DNA from: Streptococcus sp. 2342 | Lineage (GTDB): Bacteria; Bacillota; Bacilli; Lactobacillales; Streptococcaceae | Direction: 5' to 3' | NCBI RefSeq assembly: GCF_013276795.1 | Contig: NZ_VMLR01000005.1 | Span: forward strand, 1 to 64,000 | DNA: 64,000 bases | The notes under the pieces: model-generated | Seen by the model: the letters and a program-made list of their open reading frames with translations, nothing else | The model's database searches: none | What the model was told of the DNA's origin: nothing | Position numbers and translations under genes: made by a program | Shown here: positions 1 through 10,173 of the stretch, one piece after another | Layout: each line of letters starts with the position of its first letter | Numbering within the stretch: the stretch's first letter is position 1

Positions 1-72
1 ACCAACGGACCAGAGTTGTTGTTTTCAACTCTTACTATTATACCGACTTTTTCAGACTTGTCAACACCTTTT

Positions 73-1428
73 TTAAACTTTTTTTATTAATTTTACAACA
101 GCTTCCGTTCTAGCTGTATGTGGGAACATATCGACCGACTGGATATAATGAAGATCATAGACTTCTACTAAGCGTACCAAATCACGAGCCAAGGTCGAAA
201 CATTACAAGAAATATAAACCATTTTTTCTGGTACATAAGTAAGAATAGTATCTAATAACTTATCATCCAGACCTGTACGTGGTGGGTCCACAATCAGAGC
301 ATCTGCTCGGTAGCCTTCCTTGTACCAACGAGGAATAATCTCTTCTGCCGTTCCAGCTTCATAATGAGTATTGTCAAATCCCATTCTTTTAGCATTTCGC
401 TTGGCATCTTCAATGGCTTCTGGAATAATATCCATACCTCTTAGTGTTTTAACTTTCTTTGCAAAGGCAAATCCAATCGTTCCAACTCCACAATAAGCAT
501 CAATCAAATGGTCTTCTTTATTTACATCCAAGGCTTTTGTCGCCTCGTTATAAAGGACTTCTGTTTGTTCAGGATTTAGTTGATAGAATGCTCGAGGGGA
601 TAGTGAAAATTCATAATCGAGTGCACCTTCTTGAATACTCTCTTCTCCCCAGATAATCTCTGTCTTTTCACCATAAATCTCACTGGTTTTAGCTGTATTT
701 GTATTAACAGCTACTGTCACAACCTCTGGAAAATCTTTAATTAAATCATTTACTAGTTGGGTTAAATTAAGCTGACGATTTGTCACAATAATAATCTGAA
801 CCTGTCCAGTCTTTCTTGCTCGTCTGACCATAATAGTACGGACACCTAGAACTTTTCTCTCATCCGTGATTGGAATTTGGTGAAAAGTAAGTAATTCCGC
901 TAGACGATTAGCAATCACTTGGGTTTCCTTGTCTTGTACCAGGCAGTCTTTCAACTCTACTAAATAGTGAGAATTTTGTGCATATAAGCCCGCCTTGACC
1001 TGATTCTTAAATTTTCGAGTCTGAAATTGTAACTTAGCACGGTAGTACTTTGGTTCCTGCATTCCAATAGTTGGACGAATTTCATAGTTTTCATATCCTG
1101 CAGGAGCAAATTTTTTCAGCGCTTGATGAAGTAAGTCCGTCTTGAACTCCAGCTGCTTATCATAATGCAGGTGCATGATTTGGCAGCCTCCGCATTCATT
1201 ATAAATAGTACAAGCTGGCACAACTCGGAATTTAGACTTCTTGTTGACCTTCAGTAATTTTGCCTCTACAAAGTTACGTTTAATAGAAATAATCTGACAA
1301 TAGATATCTTCACCTTTGAGAGCTCCAGGTACAAAGACTAATGTTTTTTGATAAAAGCCGATTCCCTCACCATTAATTCCCATGCGCTTGATTTTTAATG
1401 GTATTTTTTGTTTCACTTTCAGATTCAT
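73..1428 (-). CDS. rlmD: 23S rRNA (uracil-C5)-methyltransferase, RlmD/RlmCD (TrmA/RumA) family
   Basis: SAM-dependent enzyme that makes 5-methyluridine in 23S rRNA. The 451 residues hold an N-terminal TRAM-type RNA-binding region (about 1-60), an iron-sulfur cysteine cluster around [10 protein letters not shown] (residues 73-82), a SAM-binding motif [10 protein letters not shown] (about 314-323) and the catalytic cysteine in YISCN near the C terminus. Length is normal. It is transcribed away from recX, with the two start codons 37 bases apart. Streptococci carry two paralogues of this family and I cannot tell from sequence which uridine this copy modifies, so the symbol is provisional. Confidence 0.85.
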   Translation of the reverse strand: MNLKVKQKIPLKIKRMGINGEGIGFYQKTLVFVPGALKGEDIYCQIISIKRNFVEAKLLKVNKKSKFRVVPACTIYNECGGCQIMHLHYDKQLEFKTDLLHQALKKFAPAGYENYEIRPTIGMQEPKYYRAKLQFQTRKFKNQVKAGLYAQNSHYLVELKDCLVQDKETQVIANRLAELLTFHQIPITDERKVLGVRTIMVRRARKTGQVQIIIVTNRQLNLTQLVNDLIKDFPEVVTVAVNTNTAKTSEIYGEKTEIIWGEESIQEGALDYEFSLSPRAFYQLNPEQTEVLYNEATKALDVNKEDHLIDAYCGVGTIGFAFAKKVKTLRGMDIIPEAIEDAKRNAKRMGFDNTHYEAGTAEEIIPRWYKEGYRADALIVDPPRTGLDDKLLDTILTYVPEKMVYISCNVSTLARDLVRLVEVYDLHYIQSVDMFPHTARTEAVVKLIKKV

Positions 1429-1453
1429 ACCCCTATCTTATCACATTTTGAGT

Positions 1454-1459
1454 TATAAT
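1454..1459 (+). promoter_or_regulatory. -10 element of recX promoter, predicted leaderless transcript
   Basis: TATAAT lies six bases before the recX ATG, so transcription would begin at or next to the A of the start codon. I see no convincing -35 and no ribosome binding site. Confidence 0.55.
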
Positions 1460-1465
1460 AGAACT

Positions 1466-2242
1466 ATGAAAATCACAAAACTTGAAAAGAAAAAAAGACT
1501 CTATCTGATGGAGCTTGATAATGGCGATAAATGCTACATCACCGAAGATACAATTGTTCGTTTTATGTTATCAAGAGATAAGGTGATAAGCGAAGAGGAA
1601 TTAAAAGAGATTCAGGACTTTGCTCAATTTTCTTATGGTAAGAATCTGGCCCTCTACCATTTATCCTTTAAAGCACGCACTGAAAAAGAGGTCAGAGAAT
1701 ATCTAAAAAAATACGATATTGATGAAAACATAGTTTCTCAAGTCATTGCTAATCTTAAAGAAGATAAGTGGATCAATGATAGCCAATACGCTTATGCTAG
1801 CATCAATGCCAATCAACTTTCAGGAGACAAGGGGCCTTATGTACTGACTCAGAAACTAGCACAAAAGGGAATTTCAAAATCTACTATAGAAGAGAACTTG
1901 AAAGAATTTGATTTTTCTGAAGTTGCTCAACGTGTAGCTAATAAACTATTGAAAAAATATGAGGGAAAACTTCCAGCTCGTGCCTTGCAAGATAAGATAA
2001 TCCAAAACTTGACTAACAAGGGCTTTTCCTATTCTGATGCTAAAAGTGCCTTTGACCAGTTGGATAGTCAAGTTGACCAAGAAACGACTCAGGAACTCAT
2101 CTTCAAAGAGCTTGATAAGCAATATACTAAGTATGCTCGAAAGTATGAAGGATACGAACTGAAGCAGCGTTTAACTCAAGTTTTAGCACGAAAGGGCTAC
2201 GATTTTTCGGATATAGCAAGCGCTCTCAGAGAATATCTTTAA
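1466..2242 (+). CDS. recX: RecX, regulator of RecA
   Basis: RecX binds RecA filaments and limits recombinase activity. The 258-residue protein shows the repeated three-helix RecX pattern, for example KTLE-like segments around [20 protein letters not shown] and three later repeats ending in the [17 protein letters not shown] tail. The open frame runs further upstream, but ATGAAAATC at 1466 matches the family start. There is no Shine-Dalgarno sequence before it; instead a TATAAT (1454-1459) ends six bases before the ATG, which suggests a leaderless message. The family call is sure; the leaderless start is inference. Confidence 0.88.
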   Translation: MKITKLEKKKRLYLMELDNGDKCYITEDTIVRFMLSRDKVISEEELKEIQDFAQFSYGKNLALYHLSFKARTEKEVREYLKKYDIDENIVSQVIANLKEDKWINDSQYAYASINANQLSGDKGPYVLTQKLAQKGISKSTIEENLKEFDFSEVAQRVANKLLKKYEGKLPARALQDKIIQNLTNKGFSYSDAKSAFDQLDSQVDQETTQELIFKELDKQYTKYARKYEGYELKQRLTQVLARKGYDFSDIASALREYL

Positions 2243-2283
2243 TATTTCCAAATGAAATTCACAGATTTTAGGTAATTTTATGG

Positions 2284-2289
2284 TATAAT
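2284..2289 (+). promoter_or_regulatory. extended -10 promoter of the ntdp-family gene
   Basis: TGGTATAAT is a full extended -10 (TG at 2281-2282, hexamer 2284-2289), 41 bases before the next start codon. The -35 region is weak. Confidence 0.55.
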
Positions 2290-2330
2290 AATAAATGATA
2301 AACTTATAAATTGTAGAAAGTTGGTTAGTT

Positions 2331-2864
2331 ATGAAGCTTCCAAAAGAAGGCGACTTTATTACAATTCAAAGTTATAAGCATGATGGGAGTCTCCACCGAA
2401 CTTGGCGGGACACCATGGTACTAAAAACAACAGAAAACGCCATTATTGGTGTCAACGATCATACACTTGTTACCGAAAGTGATGGTCGTCGTTGGGTCAC
2501 TCGAGAACCGGCTATTGTTTACTTTCACAAGAAATATTGGTTTAATATCATTGCCATGATTCGTGATAATGGAACTTCTTACTATTGCAATATGGCTAGC
2601 CCCTACTATCTGGATGAAGAAGCACTGAAGTATATTGATTACGATTTGGATGTTAAAATTTTTACAGATGGGGAAAAACGTCTCTTGGACGTTGAAGAGT
2701 ACGAGCGTCACAAACGCAAAATGAATTATTCTGATGACTTGGACTATATTTTAAAAGAACATGTCAAAATTCTTGTTGATTGGATTAATAATGGACGTGG
2801 TCCTTTCTCAGAAGCCTATGTAAACATTTGGTACAAGCGCTATGTAGAACTAAAGAATCGGTAA
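2331..2864 (+). CDS. nucleoside tri-/diphosphatase, DUF402 (Ntdp/YgaC) family
   Basis: The 177-residue protein matches the compact DUF402 family annotated in Firmicutes as nucleoside tri-diphosphate phosphatase, with metal-dependent hydrolysis of nucleotides. Visible hallmarks are the N-terminal [22 protein letters not shown] stretch, the central conserved [18 protein letters not shown] region and an acidic [10 protein letters not shown] motif that supplies metal-binding carboxylates. It has its own extended -10 promoter and a strong hairpin terminator just after the stop. The cellular substrate is not shown by the sequence. Confidence 0.8.
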   Translation: MKLPKEGDFITIQSYKHDGSLHRTWRDTMVLKTTENAIIGVNDHTLVTESDGRRWVTREPAIVYFHKKYWFNIIAMIRDNGTSYYCNMASPYYLDEEALKYIDYDLDVKIFTDGEKRLLDVEEYERHKRKMNYSDDLDYILKEHVKILVDWINNGRGPFSEAYVNIWYKRYVELKNR

Positions 2865-2874
2865 AGTTGTCAAA

Positions 2875-2899
2875 CTGGGGTTAAGACCCCGGTTTTTTT
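2875..2899 (+). terminator. terminator of the DUF402 gene
   Basis: Stem CTGGGGT/ACCCCGG with loop TAAG (2882-2885), followed by seven T, 11 bases after the stop codon. Confidence 0.85.
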
Positions 2900-2904
2900 A
2901 TTTT

Positions 2905-2927
2905 AAAAACCCAGCTTTGCAGCTGGG
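2905..2927 (-). terminator. terminator of queH
   Basis: Stem CCCAGCT (2910-2916) / AGCTGGG (2921-2927) with a four-base loop. Read on the minus strand it is followed by TTTTT (2909-2905). It lies just downstream of the queH stop and back to back with the plus-strand terminator. Confidence 0.8.
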
Positions 2928-2934
2928 CTTATCC

Positions 2935-3702
2935 TTATATATCTAATTTCGTAACAGTAAATTTGATATGGGAATAGTCTTTTTCAACATCCTTATCCAG
3001 TAAGAAAGCCGTGGCGTCCTTCTTAACCTGAACCAAATCAATATTTTGAGCCTGGGCTGCATAGACGCATCCACAATAACATTGACGGTAGATGTCATAC
3101 TCTTCACACATCTCTACCGAACGTTTGTAGCCTTGATTTTTCTTGAAATCACTTGGAAGATAGTGAGTGGTATAAATTTTTTGCACATCGATTCCGATGC
3201 TGTTAATGGTTTGAGAATTCTTATGAGGACTGATGGTCAAGGCTGAGCCAAAATAGTCAAAACCTAAATCCATAGCCACTTGCGCTGTTTTATCCAGGCG
3301 GTAGTCAAAGCAAACCTTACAACGGTCACCACCTTCAGGCTCTTCTTCCAAACCTCGAACCAGTTTACGATATTCGTTAGGTTCATAAGGAGCTTCTAGG
3401 TATTGAACGTTATTGCCAGTTCGCTCATTGAAATCACTGACAAATTTTTGAGTGACGTAAGCCCGCTTGTGGTATTCTGGCTTGGGATGGATATTAGAAT
3501 TGGCAAAATAAATGGTCACGTCTGCATACTTAGTCAAATATTCTAGAGTATAGGTACTGCAAGGGGCACAGCAAACATGCATGAGAATAGTTGGACGTTG
3601 CTCATTTTTCTCCCATACTTGTACCATCTTCTGCATGACACGGTCATAATTAATCTTCTGATTGGGGTTCATCTTGCTCAGAATTTCTTCTACATCAATC
3701 AT
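2935..3702 (-). CDS. queH: epoxyqueuosine reductase QueH
   Basis: QueH performs the last step of queuosine synthesis in tRNA, reducing epoxyqueuosine; it is the non-orthologous replacement of QueG. The 255-residue protein has the family cysteine pattern: HVCCAPCS near residue 43, CKVCFDYRL in the middle and CYCGC near the end, ligands for an Fe-S cluster and an adjacent metal. The start at 3702 is supported by AAAGGAG eight to twelve bases upstream. It is a single-gene unit between its own terminator and the groEL terminator. Confidence 0.9.
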   Translation of the reverse strand: MIDVEEILSKMNPNQKINYDRVMQKMVQVWEKNEQRPTILMHVCCAPCSTYTLEYLTKYADVTIYFANSNIHPKPEYHKRAYVTQKFVSDFNERTGNNVQYLEAPYEPNEYRKLVRGLEEEPEGGDRCKVCFDYRLDKTAQVAMDLGFDYFGSALTISPHKNSQTINSIGIDVQKIYTTHYLPSDFKKNQGYKRSVEMCEEYDIYRQCYCGCVYAAQAQNIDLVQVKKDATAFLLDKDVEKDYSHIKFTVTKLDI

Positions 3703-3777
3703 GTTCTTCTCCTTTTTCTAGTCTTATTTTATCATATAAGTTAGGAGAGCTCAAATCTATTTAGAAGTGAATAGCAT

Positions 3778-3806
3778 AAAAAGGAGGGTTAGTAATTCCC
3801 TCCTTT
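3778..3806 (-). terminator. groESL terminator
   Basis: Nine-base stem AAAGGAGGG (3780-3788) / CCCTCCTTT (3798-3806), loop of nine bases, then a T run on the minus strand, 34 bases past the groEL stop. Confidence 0.85.
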
Positions 3807-3839
3807 TGTGTTTTTTATAAGTTGTTTTCTATAGAAAGC

Positions 3840-5477
<1,638 letters not shown>

Positions 5478-5762
5478 CTATTCTTCAATGATTGCCAAGA
5501 TGTTAGCTTCGCCTACGATGATGTACTTTTCATCGCCGTCTTTGACATCGAGACCTGCGTGAGCTTCAACTAAGACACGGTCTCCAGGATTAACACTTGG
5601 AGCCACCAAGTCACCGTTCAAGGTACGAACACCTTGTCCAGTAGCTACAACTTGAGCTGTTTTGGTTTTTTCTTGGGCTGAGCCTGCGAGGACAAAACCT
5701 CCAACAGTTTGTTCTTTTTCTTCGATTTTCAAGACCACACGGTCTCCTAATGGTTTCAACAT
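5478..5762 (-). CDS. groES: co-chaperonin GroES (10 kDa)
   Basis: Heptameric lid of the GroEL chamber. The 94 residues include the N-terminal [18 protein letters not shown] and the mobile-loop region [14 protein letters not shown]; length is normal. First gene of the groESL operon, with a strong promoter and two heat-shock operators immediately upstream. Confidence 0.97.
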   Translation of the reverse strand: MLKPLGDRVVLKIEEKEQTVGGFVLAGSAQEKTKTAQVVATGQGVRTLNGDLVAPSVNPGDRVLVEAHAGLDVKDGDEKYIIVGEANILAIIEE

Positions 5763-5792
5763 CTGTTTTCCTCCATGATGAACTACATATTA

Positions 5793-5819
5793 TTAGCACT
5801 CTTTATATCTGAGTGCTAA
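5793..5819 (-). promoter_or_regulatory. CIRCE operator (HrcA) of groESL
   Basis: Perfect TTAGCACTC (5793-5801), nine-base spacer, GAGTGCTAA (5811-5819). It lies between the -10 and the groES start, the usual HrcA repressor position. Confidence 0.97.
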
Positions 5820-5830
5820 TTCATAGTTCT

Positions 5831-5859
5831 ATTGTATCACTTGGTCAGAAATAGTCAAG
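5831..5859 (-). promoter_or_regulatory. groESL promoter overlapped by a CtsR operator
   Basis: On the minus strand a -35 TTGACT (5858-5853) and -10 TACAAT (5836-5831) are 16 bases apart. Read on the plus strand, GGTCAGA-AAT-AGTCAAG (5843-5859) is a CtsR-type heptad repeat (consensus GGTCAAA with a three-base spacer) covering the -35. Together with CIRCE this gives two repressors on one promoter. Confidence 0.7.
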
Positions 5860-6020
5860 AAAAAAGTCTGACTTTCTGAGGATGAATAGATAAATTCTTT
5901 ATCCTAATTTTGCACTTTAATAATGTAGAATTTTAACCAACATGATTTATGGAATTAGCATTTTCATTAATTCTTTTATAAAAAATACCGAAACTCTAAA
6001 TCCTTATATTACGCATATAT

Positions 6021-6046
6021 AAAAAACAACGATTATAAACCGTTGC
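6021..6046 (-). terminator. terminator of the lev PTS operon
   Basis: Minus-strand stem GCAACGGTT/AATCGTTGT with loop TAT followed by TTTTTT, 15 bases after the levG stop. It separates the PTS operon from groESL. Confidence 0.8.
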
Positions 6047-6060
6047 TTTTTTACATACTA

Positions 6061-6894
6061 TTAATATTTCAATCCTGGATTGAAAAATCCTAAGGCTACT
6101 CCTGCAAGTGCAATAACTACCAGTAATAGCATCACCCAATTTGGAGAAACTTTCTTTTTAGCCATCAGCCACCAACATAGAACAATAAAACCTGCTGTCA
6201 AAAGACCTGGATAAACACCATCAATCTTTTCTTGTAAGTTTAAAAATGTTTCTCCATCTCCATTTTTCAGCTCTAGCGCCGTAGTGACAGATACCCAAGT
6301 TGCTGCAACAGCTCCTATGACCATACCACCAACAACACTAATTGATTTTCTTAGCGCCTGACCTTTAGGACCTACTAAAAATTCTACTGCTTTATCTCCA
6401 AGTTCATATCCTTTAAAATAAGCAAAACGCATTCCAAGATAGACTAATAGATTCCATGCAATAATATAGAATATTGCACCAGAAATATTTCCTCCTTTAG
6501 AAAGACCTAGTGCTATCCCCAAAAGAACAGGAATTAATGTTCCTACAATAAGTGAATCTCCAATACCTGCAATAGGCCCCATTAGACCAGCTCGCATTCC
6601 ATTAATGGTTTCACTATCTACGGCATCTCCATTTGCACGCGCTTCTTCCAAACCAGCTGTTATCCCAACTACTAGAGAACCCAACTGCGGCTCAGTATTA
6701 AAGAATGCTGTGTATGTTTGCATAGCTTCTTTTTGCTCTTCCTTAGTATCATACATTTCTTCTACAATTGGAAGCATAGAAGTTAAATATCCAAAAGTTT
6801 GCATATGTTCTTGAGAAAAACATGTCAGATGTCCATAGAACCAGTGGTGAAATGATTTTGTCAATGTTTTTCTTGATATTTTTTTTCGACTCAT
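6061..6894 (-). CDS. levG: mannose-class PTS membrane component IID (LevG-like)
   Basis: Membrane partner of IIC in the mannose/fructose/sorbose PTS family, moving sugar while it is phosphorylated. The 278-residue protein (start ATG at 6894, SD AGGAGG nine bases upstream) has the IID features: HWFYGHLTCFSQEHMQTFGYLTSMLPIVE near the N terminus, the GLMGPIAGIGDSLIVGTLIPVLLGIALGL membrane segment, and C-terminal hydrophobic helices. A longer in-frame reading into IIC exists but lacks an SD. The start directly follows the IIC stop, so translation is probably coupled. Confidence 0.88.
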   Translation of the reverse strand: MSRKKISRKTLTKSFHHWFYGHLTCFSQEHMQTFGYLTSMLPIVEEMYDTKEEQKEAMQTYTAFFNTEPQLGSLVVGITAGLEEARANGDAVDSETINGMRAGLMGPIAGIGDSLIVGTLIPVLLGIALGLSKGGNISGAIFYIIAWNLLVYLGMRFAYFKGYELGDKAVEFLVGPKGQALRKSISVVGGMVIGAVAATWVSVTTALELKNGDGETFLNLQEKIDGVYPGLLTAGFIVLCWWLMAKKKVSPNWVMLLLVVIALAGVALGFFNPGLKY

Positions 6895-6895
6895 T

Positions 6896-7741
6896 CTAAA
6901 TATCCTCCTCTTCATCAAATCCCATATCACTGACAACTGCTGTCGTACGGGCAGATTTAATAACTTCTAATTCATAATAAATTACTGCAAAAATTAATGA
7001 CACAACACCACTTGCTACTAAGTTCAAGCCTAAAGATTTTGCTAACGTGAACCCGACAAAGAAAGGAATAAAGTCTGTTGTTTTTGTAACAATTTGTTTC
7101 AAAAGTATTGCAATACCCACACATGGAAGGAGTGCTCCTACAGTAAATAGAGACTTCATTACAAAACCATCCATCGGAAGATATACTTTCATAAGATCAA
7201 CCATATCTGGTCCAAATTTTGTAATAATCATTGTTGGTAAGAAAGAAAAGATAAAATGTGAAATCCAAGGATATACCCAATCAACAGCATATAACTTCTT
7301 AAAATCACCTTTCTCTACAGCTCTCCATCCAATGTGTTGCCAAAACAAATTCATAGTAGCTGTACCATAGAATAAAACAGTTCCAATTGTTCCAACCGCG
7401 GCTCCAATTGGCGCTGCTGCTGCTGCAATCGCTACTTCACCTGAAATATTATTTGCATGAACAAATAGGATAGATAACGGAATTCCGATATAAGAAATTG
7501 CCCGTACATCGGCAGATACAGTTCCACCAGGTGTCACTAAGGCAATATATAATACCTGCAAAGCCACACCAACGATTACCCCTGTTGTTATATCTCCTAA
7601 TATTAAACCTACAATTAAACCACCAACTAATGGACGCCCCAAAGTATAGTTACCAATACTGGATCCCCCCATACCTGGCATCGATGCTAAACTTGCAAAC
7701 AATCCTAAAAGAGCTGCTTGAATCCAAGAAATTTCCATCAT
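6896..7741 (-). CDS. levF: mannose-class PTS membrane component IIC (LevF-like)
   Basis: Sugar channel of the mannose-class PTS. The 281 residues form many hydrophobic helices with the signature GGSSIGNYTLGRPLVGGLIVGLILGDITTGVIVG near the N terminus. SD AAGGAG is five to eight bases before the start; a second ATG follows immediately. The order IIA-IIB-IIC-IID matches levDEFG of Streptococcus mutans. Confidence 0.9.
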   Translation of the reverse strand: MMEISWIQAALLGLFASLASMPGMGGSSIGNYTLGRPLVGGLIVGLILGDITTGVIVGVALQVLYIALVTPGGTVSADVRAISYIGIPLSILFVHANNISGEVAIAAAAAPIGAAVGTIGTVLFYGTATMNLFWQHIGWRAVEKGDFKKLYAVDWVYPWISHFIFSFLPTMIITKFGPDMVDLMKVYLPMDGFVMKSLFTVGALLPCVGIAILLKQIVTKTTDFIPFFVGFTLAKSLGLNLVASGVVSLIFAVIYYELEVIKSARTTAVVSDMGFDEEEDI

Positions 7742-7761
7742 TTTGTCTCCTTATTTCATTA

Positions 7762-8256
7762 TTAAAATCCAAATTTTGATTTAAAATCACTCCAATAGCC
7801 AATAGATACATCTGGTAATAATTGGAATCTAACTTTATATCCTGCTTTTTCAATTGCTTCTAGTGCAACTGCTTCCTCTTGAGTAATTGATTGATTATTT
7901 CCCAACTTGATAGCACCTGGTCTATCGTTAGCAGGTCCTACAATAATCTCTTTAACATCTCCTGGAATAAAGCCCTGGTCTACTAAAATTTCTTTCATAT
8001 CAATTGGATTCTTAGTAATCAAAAAATATCTACTATCCGATTCTGTTACTTTAGATGATTTTTCTTTAAATGCTTCCTTTGTCCAAACAAATGTTTTTTT
8101 ATCTGACGCACCTTTATAGGCCTGAATTAAAACCTTATTGGATGCAGCAGCATCATTTACTGCAATTAATCCATCACATGGATGTTCTTTTGCCCATCTA
8201 GTGACTGTTTGTCCATGAATCATTCTATCGTCAATTCGTACAAATGTTACTACCAT
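7762..8256 (-). CDS. levE: mannose-class PTS component IIB (LevE-like)
   Basis: Cytosolic phosphocarrier that hands phosphate to the sugar at the IIC/IID pair. The 164-residue protein begins MVVTFVRIDDRMIHGQ; the histidine in RMIHGQ (residue 14) is the family phosphorylation site. It is followed 20 bases later by IIC and preceded 26 bases earlier by IIA. Confidence 0.92.
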   Translation of the reverse strand: MVVTFVRIDDRMIHGQTVTRWAKEHPCDGLIAVNDAAASNKVLIQAYKGASDKKTFVWTKEAFKEKSSKVTESDSRYFLITKNPIDMKEILVDQGFIPGDVKEIIVGPANDRPGAIKLGNNQSITQEEAVALEAIEKAGYKVRFQLLPDVSIGYWSDFKSKFGF

Positions 8257-8282
8257 AATTTTTTATCCCTTTCCTTATATAA

Positions 8283-8720
8283 CTAAATATCGTCTTCTTC
8301 ATTAAGATTATCATCCGATCCGACTTCAAATTCCTGTAGAGCTGAGGATGATTCGTTTAATATCGTAGAAACAAGTTCACTTCCAGTCAGAATGTCTTTC
8401 ATCACCACTGCTGTAAGTGCCATTGTTAAGTTCATGCCTCCCAAAATAGTTGCATTCTCTAATTTTCCAAATTCTTCTAATACTGTTGCAACAGTTGTTA
8501 AAGGACTTCCCCCAACAATGTCTGCTAAAACAAGAACAGAATCATTTTCATCCAGAGACGCAATAACATTCTTGACCTCTACAGAAAAATCTGCAAGACT
8601 TTCCCCATCTTTTAAGCCAATTGCTATGACATCATCTACCTTATCCGAAGCAAACATAGAAAGAGATGATTTCAATCCCTCTGCGAGTCCTCCATGACTG
8701 ACTAATATCAAATACTTCAT
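8283..8720 (-). CDS. levD: mannose-class PTS component IIA (LevD-like)
   Basis: Accepts phosphate from HPr. The 145 residues include the phosphorylatable histidine in LVSHGGLAEG (residue 9) and the ADIVGGSPLTT motif (about 66-76). First gene of the PTS operon, SD AAAAGGAGGGG, with an extended -10 promoter and three operator-like palindromes just upstream. In S. mutans LevD also takes part in feedback on the LevQRST system; here that is inference. Confidence 0.92.
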   Translation of the reverse strand: MKYLILVSHGGLAEGLKSSLSMFASDKVDDVIAIGLKDGESLADFSVEVKNVIASLDENDSVLVLADIVGGSPLTTVATVLEEFGKLENATILGGMNLTMALTAVVMKDILTGSELVSTILNESSSALQEFEVGSDDNLNEEDDI

Positions 8721-8743
8721 ATTCCCCTCCTTTTATTGATTTC

Positions 8744-8752
8744 ATTCTATCA
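8744..8752 (-). promoter_or_regulatory. extended -10 of the levDEFG promoter
   Basis: Minus-strand TGATAGAAT (8752-8744) is a TGnTAnAAT extended -10, placing the transcript start about 17 bases before the levD ATG. The -35 position (about 8772-8767, TTATAA) is poor, as expected for an activated promoter. Confidence 0.6.
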
Positions 8753-8773
8753 TCCTTATCTTCACTTTATAAT

Positions 8774-8829
8774 TGTTAAATGTCACAAAAGTTTATTGAT
8801 AAATGTCAATAAAAAAATGACAAATGTCA
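8774..8829 (-). promoter_or_regulatory. three phased palindromes, candidate LevR operators
   Basis: Three copies of TGnnAAATGTCA at 8774-8785, 8797-8808 and 8818-8829. The outermost, TGACA-AA-TGTCA, is a perfect inverted repeat; the others carry one and two changes in the left arm. Starts are 23 and 21 bases apart, about two helical turns, so all face one side of the DNA. The innermost copy abuts the -35 position. Assignment to the adjacent LuxR-type regulator is inference. Confidence 0.65.
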
Positions 8830-8880
8830 ATAAAGACATCTGCCATGTTCATATTATTTAAGAAAAAATAATCTCGACAT

Positions 8881-10173
8881 CTATTTAAGGGTTCCTATAT
8901 CTAGTTCTTTTTGTAACTTAATAAGACTACCTTCAATATCCGTGTTATTTTCATCCATAGATAATGCTTCTAATCTTTCTTCTATTCCAACCAATGATTT
9001 TGAATCTATTCCTTTTAAAATAGTTGTAATTGAATTTTTCATTATATAATCCAATGAAGTAGTCGTTAAGGCATTTTGACCAATCATTCCTTTCTTCATC
9101 AACTCTTCACTCTTCAAACTAGTTACTACCTCTGGTAATACTGAGCTTCCTTGACCCTTATTAAATAAATTTTGTTGAATTTCACGATTAATTGTTAAAA
9201 ATTCTATAAACGATACGGCAAGGTTTGAATTGCGAGAACGCGAAGAAACCACGTATAAGGAAGTATCTGTTACAGTCGAACGAATGTCTTCCTTAGTCGT
9301 TGGCAACGAAATACATGTCCAGTTAAAATTTGTATATTTGGCCACATGATAAGGAAAAGGTTTATATGTACGATATTGTGCCAAACTCATTGGATAAAAG
9401 GCCACATGTCCTTCATCAAAATCTTTATAGGTTACTTTGTAGCGTCCGTTTAATTGATTCAATCCCCTTATATAGGATAAAGCATCCTTCATTTCTGACG
9501 AATCTATACGAGGAATCCCACTCTCAGAAATAGTAACACCAAAGGCTGCTAGAGATTCTTTCCAACTATATCCTGTTATCCCAAATTGATCAACGATTCC
9601 ATCTCCATCGGTATCTTTTGTAATTTTTTTACTAATCTCATATAGATCTTTCAGTGTCCACCCTACTTTAGGAATTTCAATGCCCTCTCTTAAAAGTAAA
9701 TCTTGATTTACACACATCAACATGGGATTGCTTTCATATGGAAAACCGTATAAATCATCTCCGTATTTTGCTGCCTGCAAAGATACATCATAGAAATTAG
9801 AGGCATCTTCTTGAGACAGATAGGAATTTAGGTTTTTTAAAATACCTTTTGATGCAAATAAAGATAATTGGTCGCTTGATAATAGAAATACATCCGGTTC
9901 AGAACCTTTTAAAATTTGACTTGAAATCCAATTAGAATACTCCTCCTTAGGAATACCTGAATCATATACAATTTTAACCCCTGGATGAAGCTCTTCAAAT
10001 TTCTTAATAGCCTCATCTAGTACATAGCTGTTATTCCCTGTAGGAATTCCCCAACTAGAATCAGAATAAAAACCCAGTCTAATAATCTTTATCTGCTTGT
10101 TTTCCCAAATAAGAAATAAACTCAAGCAACTTAGCACAAACAGTATCGCTAGAAACAATTGCTTTACTTTCAT
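8881..10173 (-). CDS. levT: extracellular sugar-binding protein of a LevQRST-like sensor (family 1 SBP)
   Basis: The 430-residue protein has an uncleaved-looking N-terminal hydrophobic segment (about 5-24) and then an ABC-type extracellular sugar-binding fold (FEELHPGVKIVYDSG, SEPDVFLLSSDQL, LYGFPYESNPMLM). There is no transporter permease nearby. It is the last gene of a four-gene regulatory unit, starting inside the stop of the response regulator (ATGA overlap). The arrangement matches S. mutans LevQRST, where two binding proteins serve the sensor kinase. Which of levQ/levT this corresponds to is my best recollection, not proven. Confidence 0.75.
   Translation of the reverse strand: MKVKQLFLAILFVLSCLSLFLIWENKQIKIIRLGFYSDSSWGIPTGNNSYVLDEAIKKFEELHPGVKIVYDSGIPKEEYSNWISSQILKGSEPDVFLLSSDQLSLFASKGILKNLNSYLSQEDASNFYDVSLQAAKYGDDLYGFPYESNPMLMCVNQDLLLREGIEIPKVGWTLKDLYEISKKITKDTDGDGIVDQFGITGYSWKESLAAFGVTISESGIPRIDSSEMKDALSYIRGLNQLNGRYKVTYKDFDEGHVAFYPMSLAQYRTYKPFPYHVAKYTNFNWTCISLPTTKEDIRSTVTDTSLYVVSSRSRNSNLAVSFIEFLTINREIQQNLFNKGQGSSVLPEVVTSLKSEELMKKGMIGQNALTTTSLDYIMKNSITTILKGIDSKSLVGIEERLEALSMDENNTDIEGSLIKLQKELDIGTLK

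Noticed and set aside
12..32. AGAGTTG/CAACTCT hairpin at the left edge
   Set aside because: No T run on the strand that would serve as an rlmD terminator; left uncalled.
8853..8875. ATTATTT/AAATAAT inverted repeat after levT as a terminator
   Set aside because: Weak AT-only stem; termination there is uncertain.
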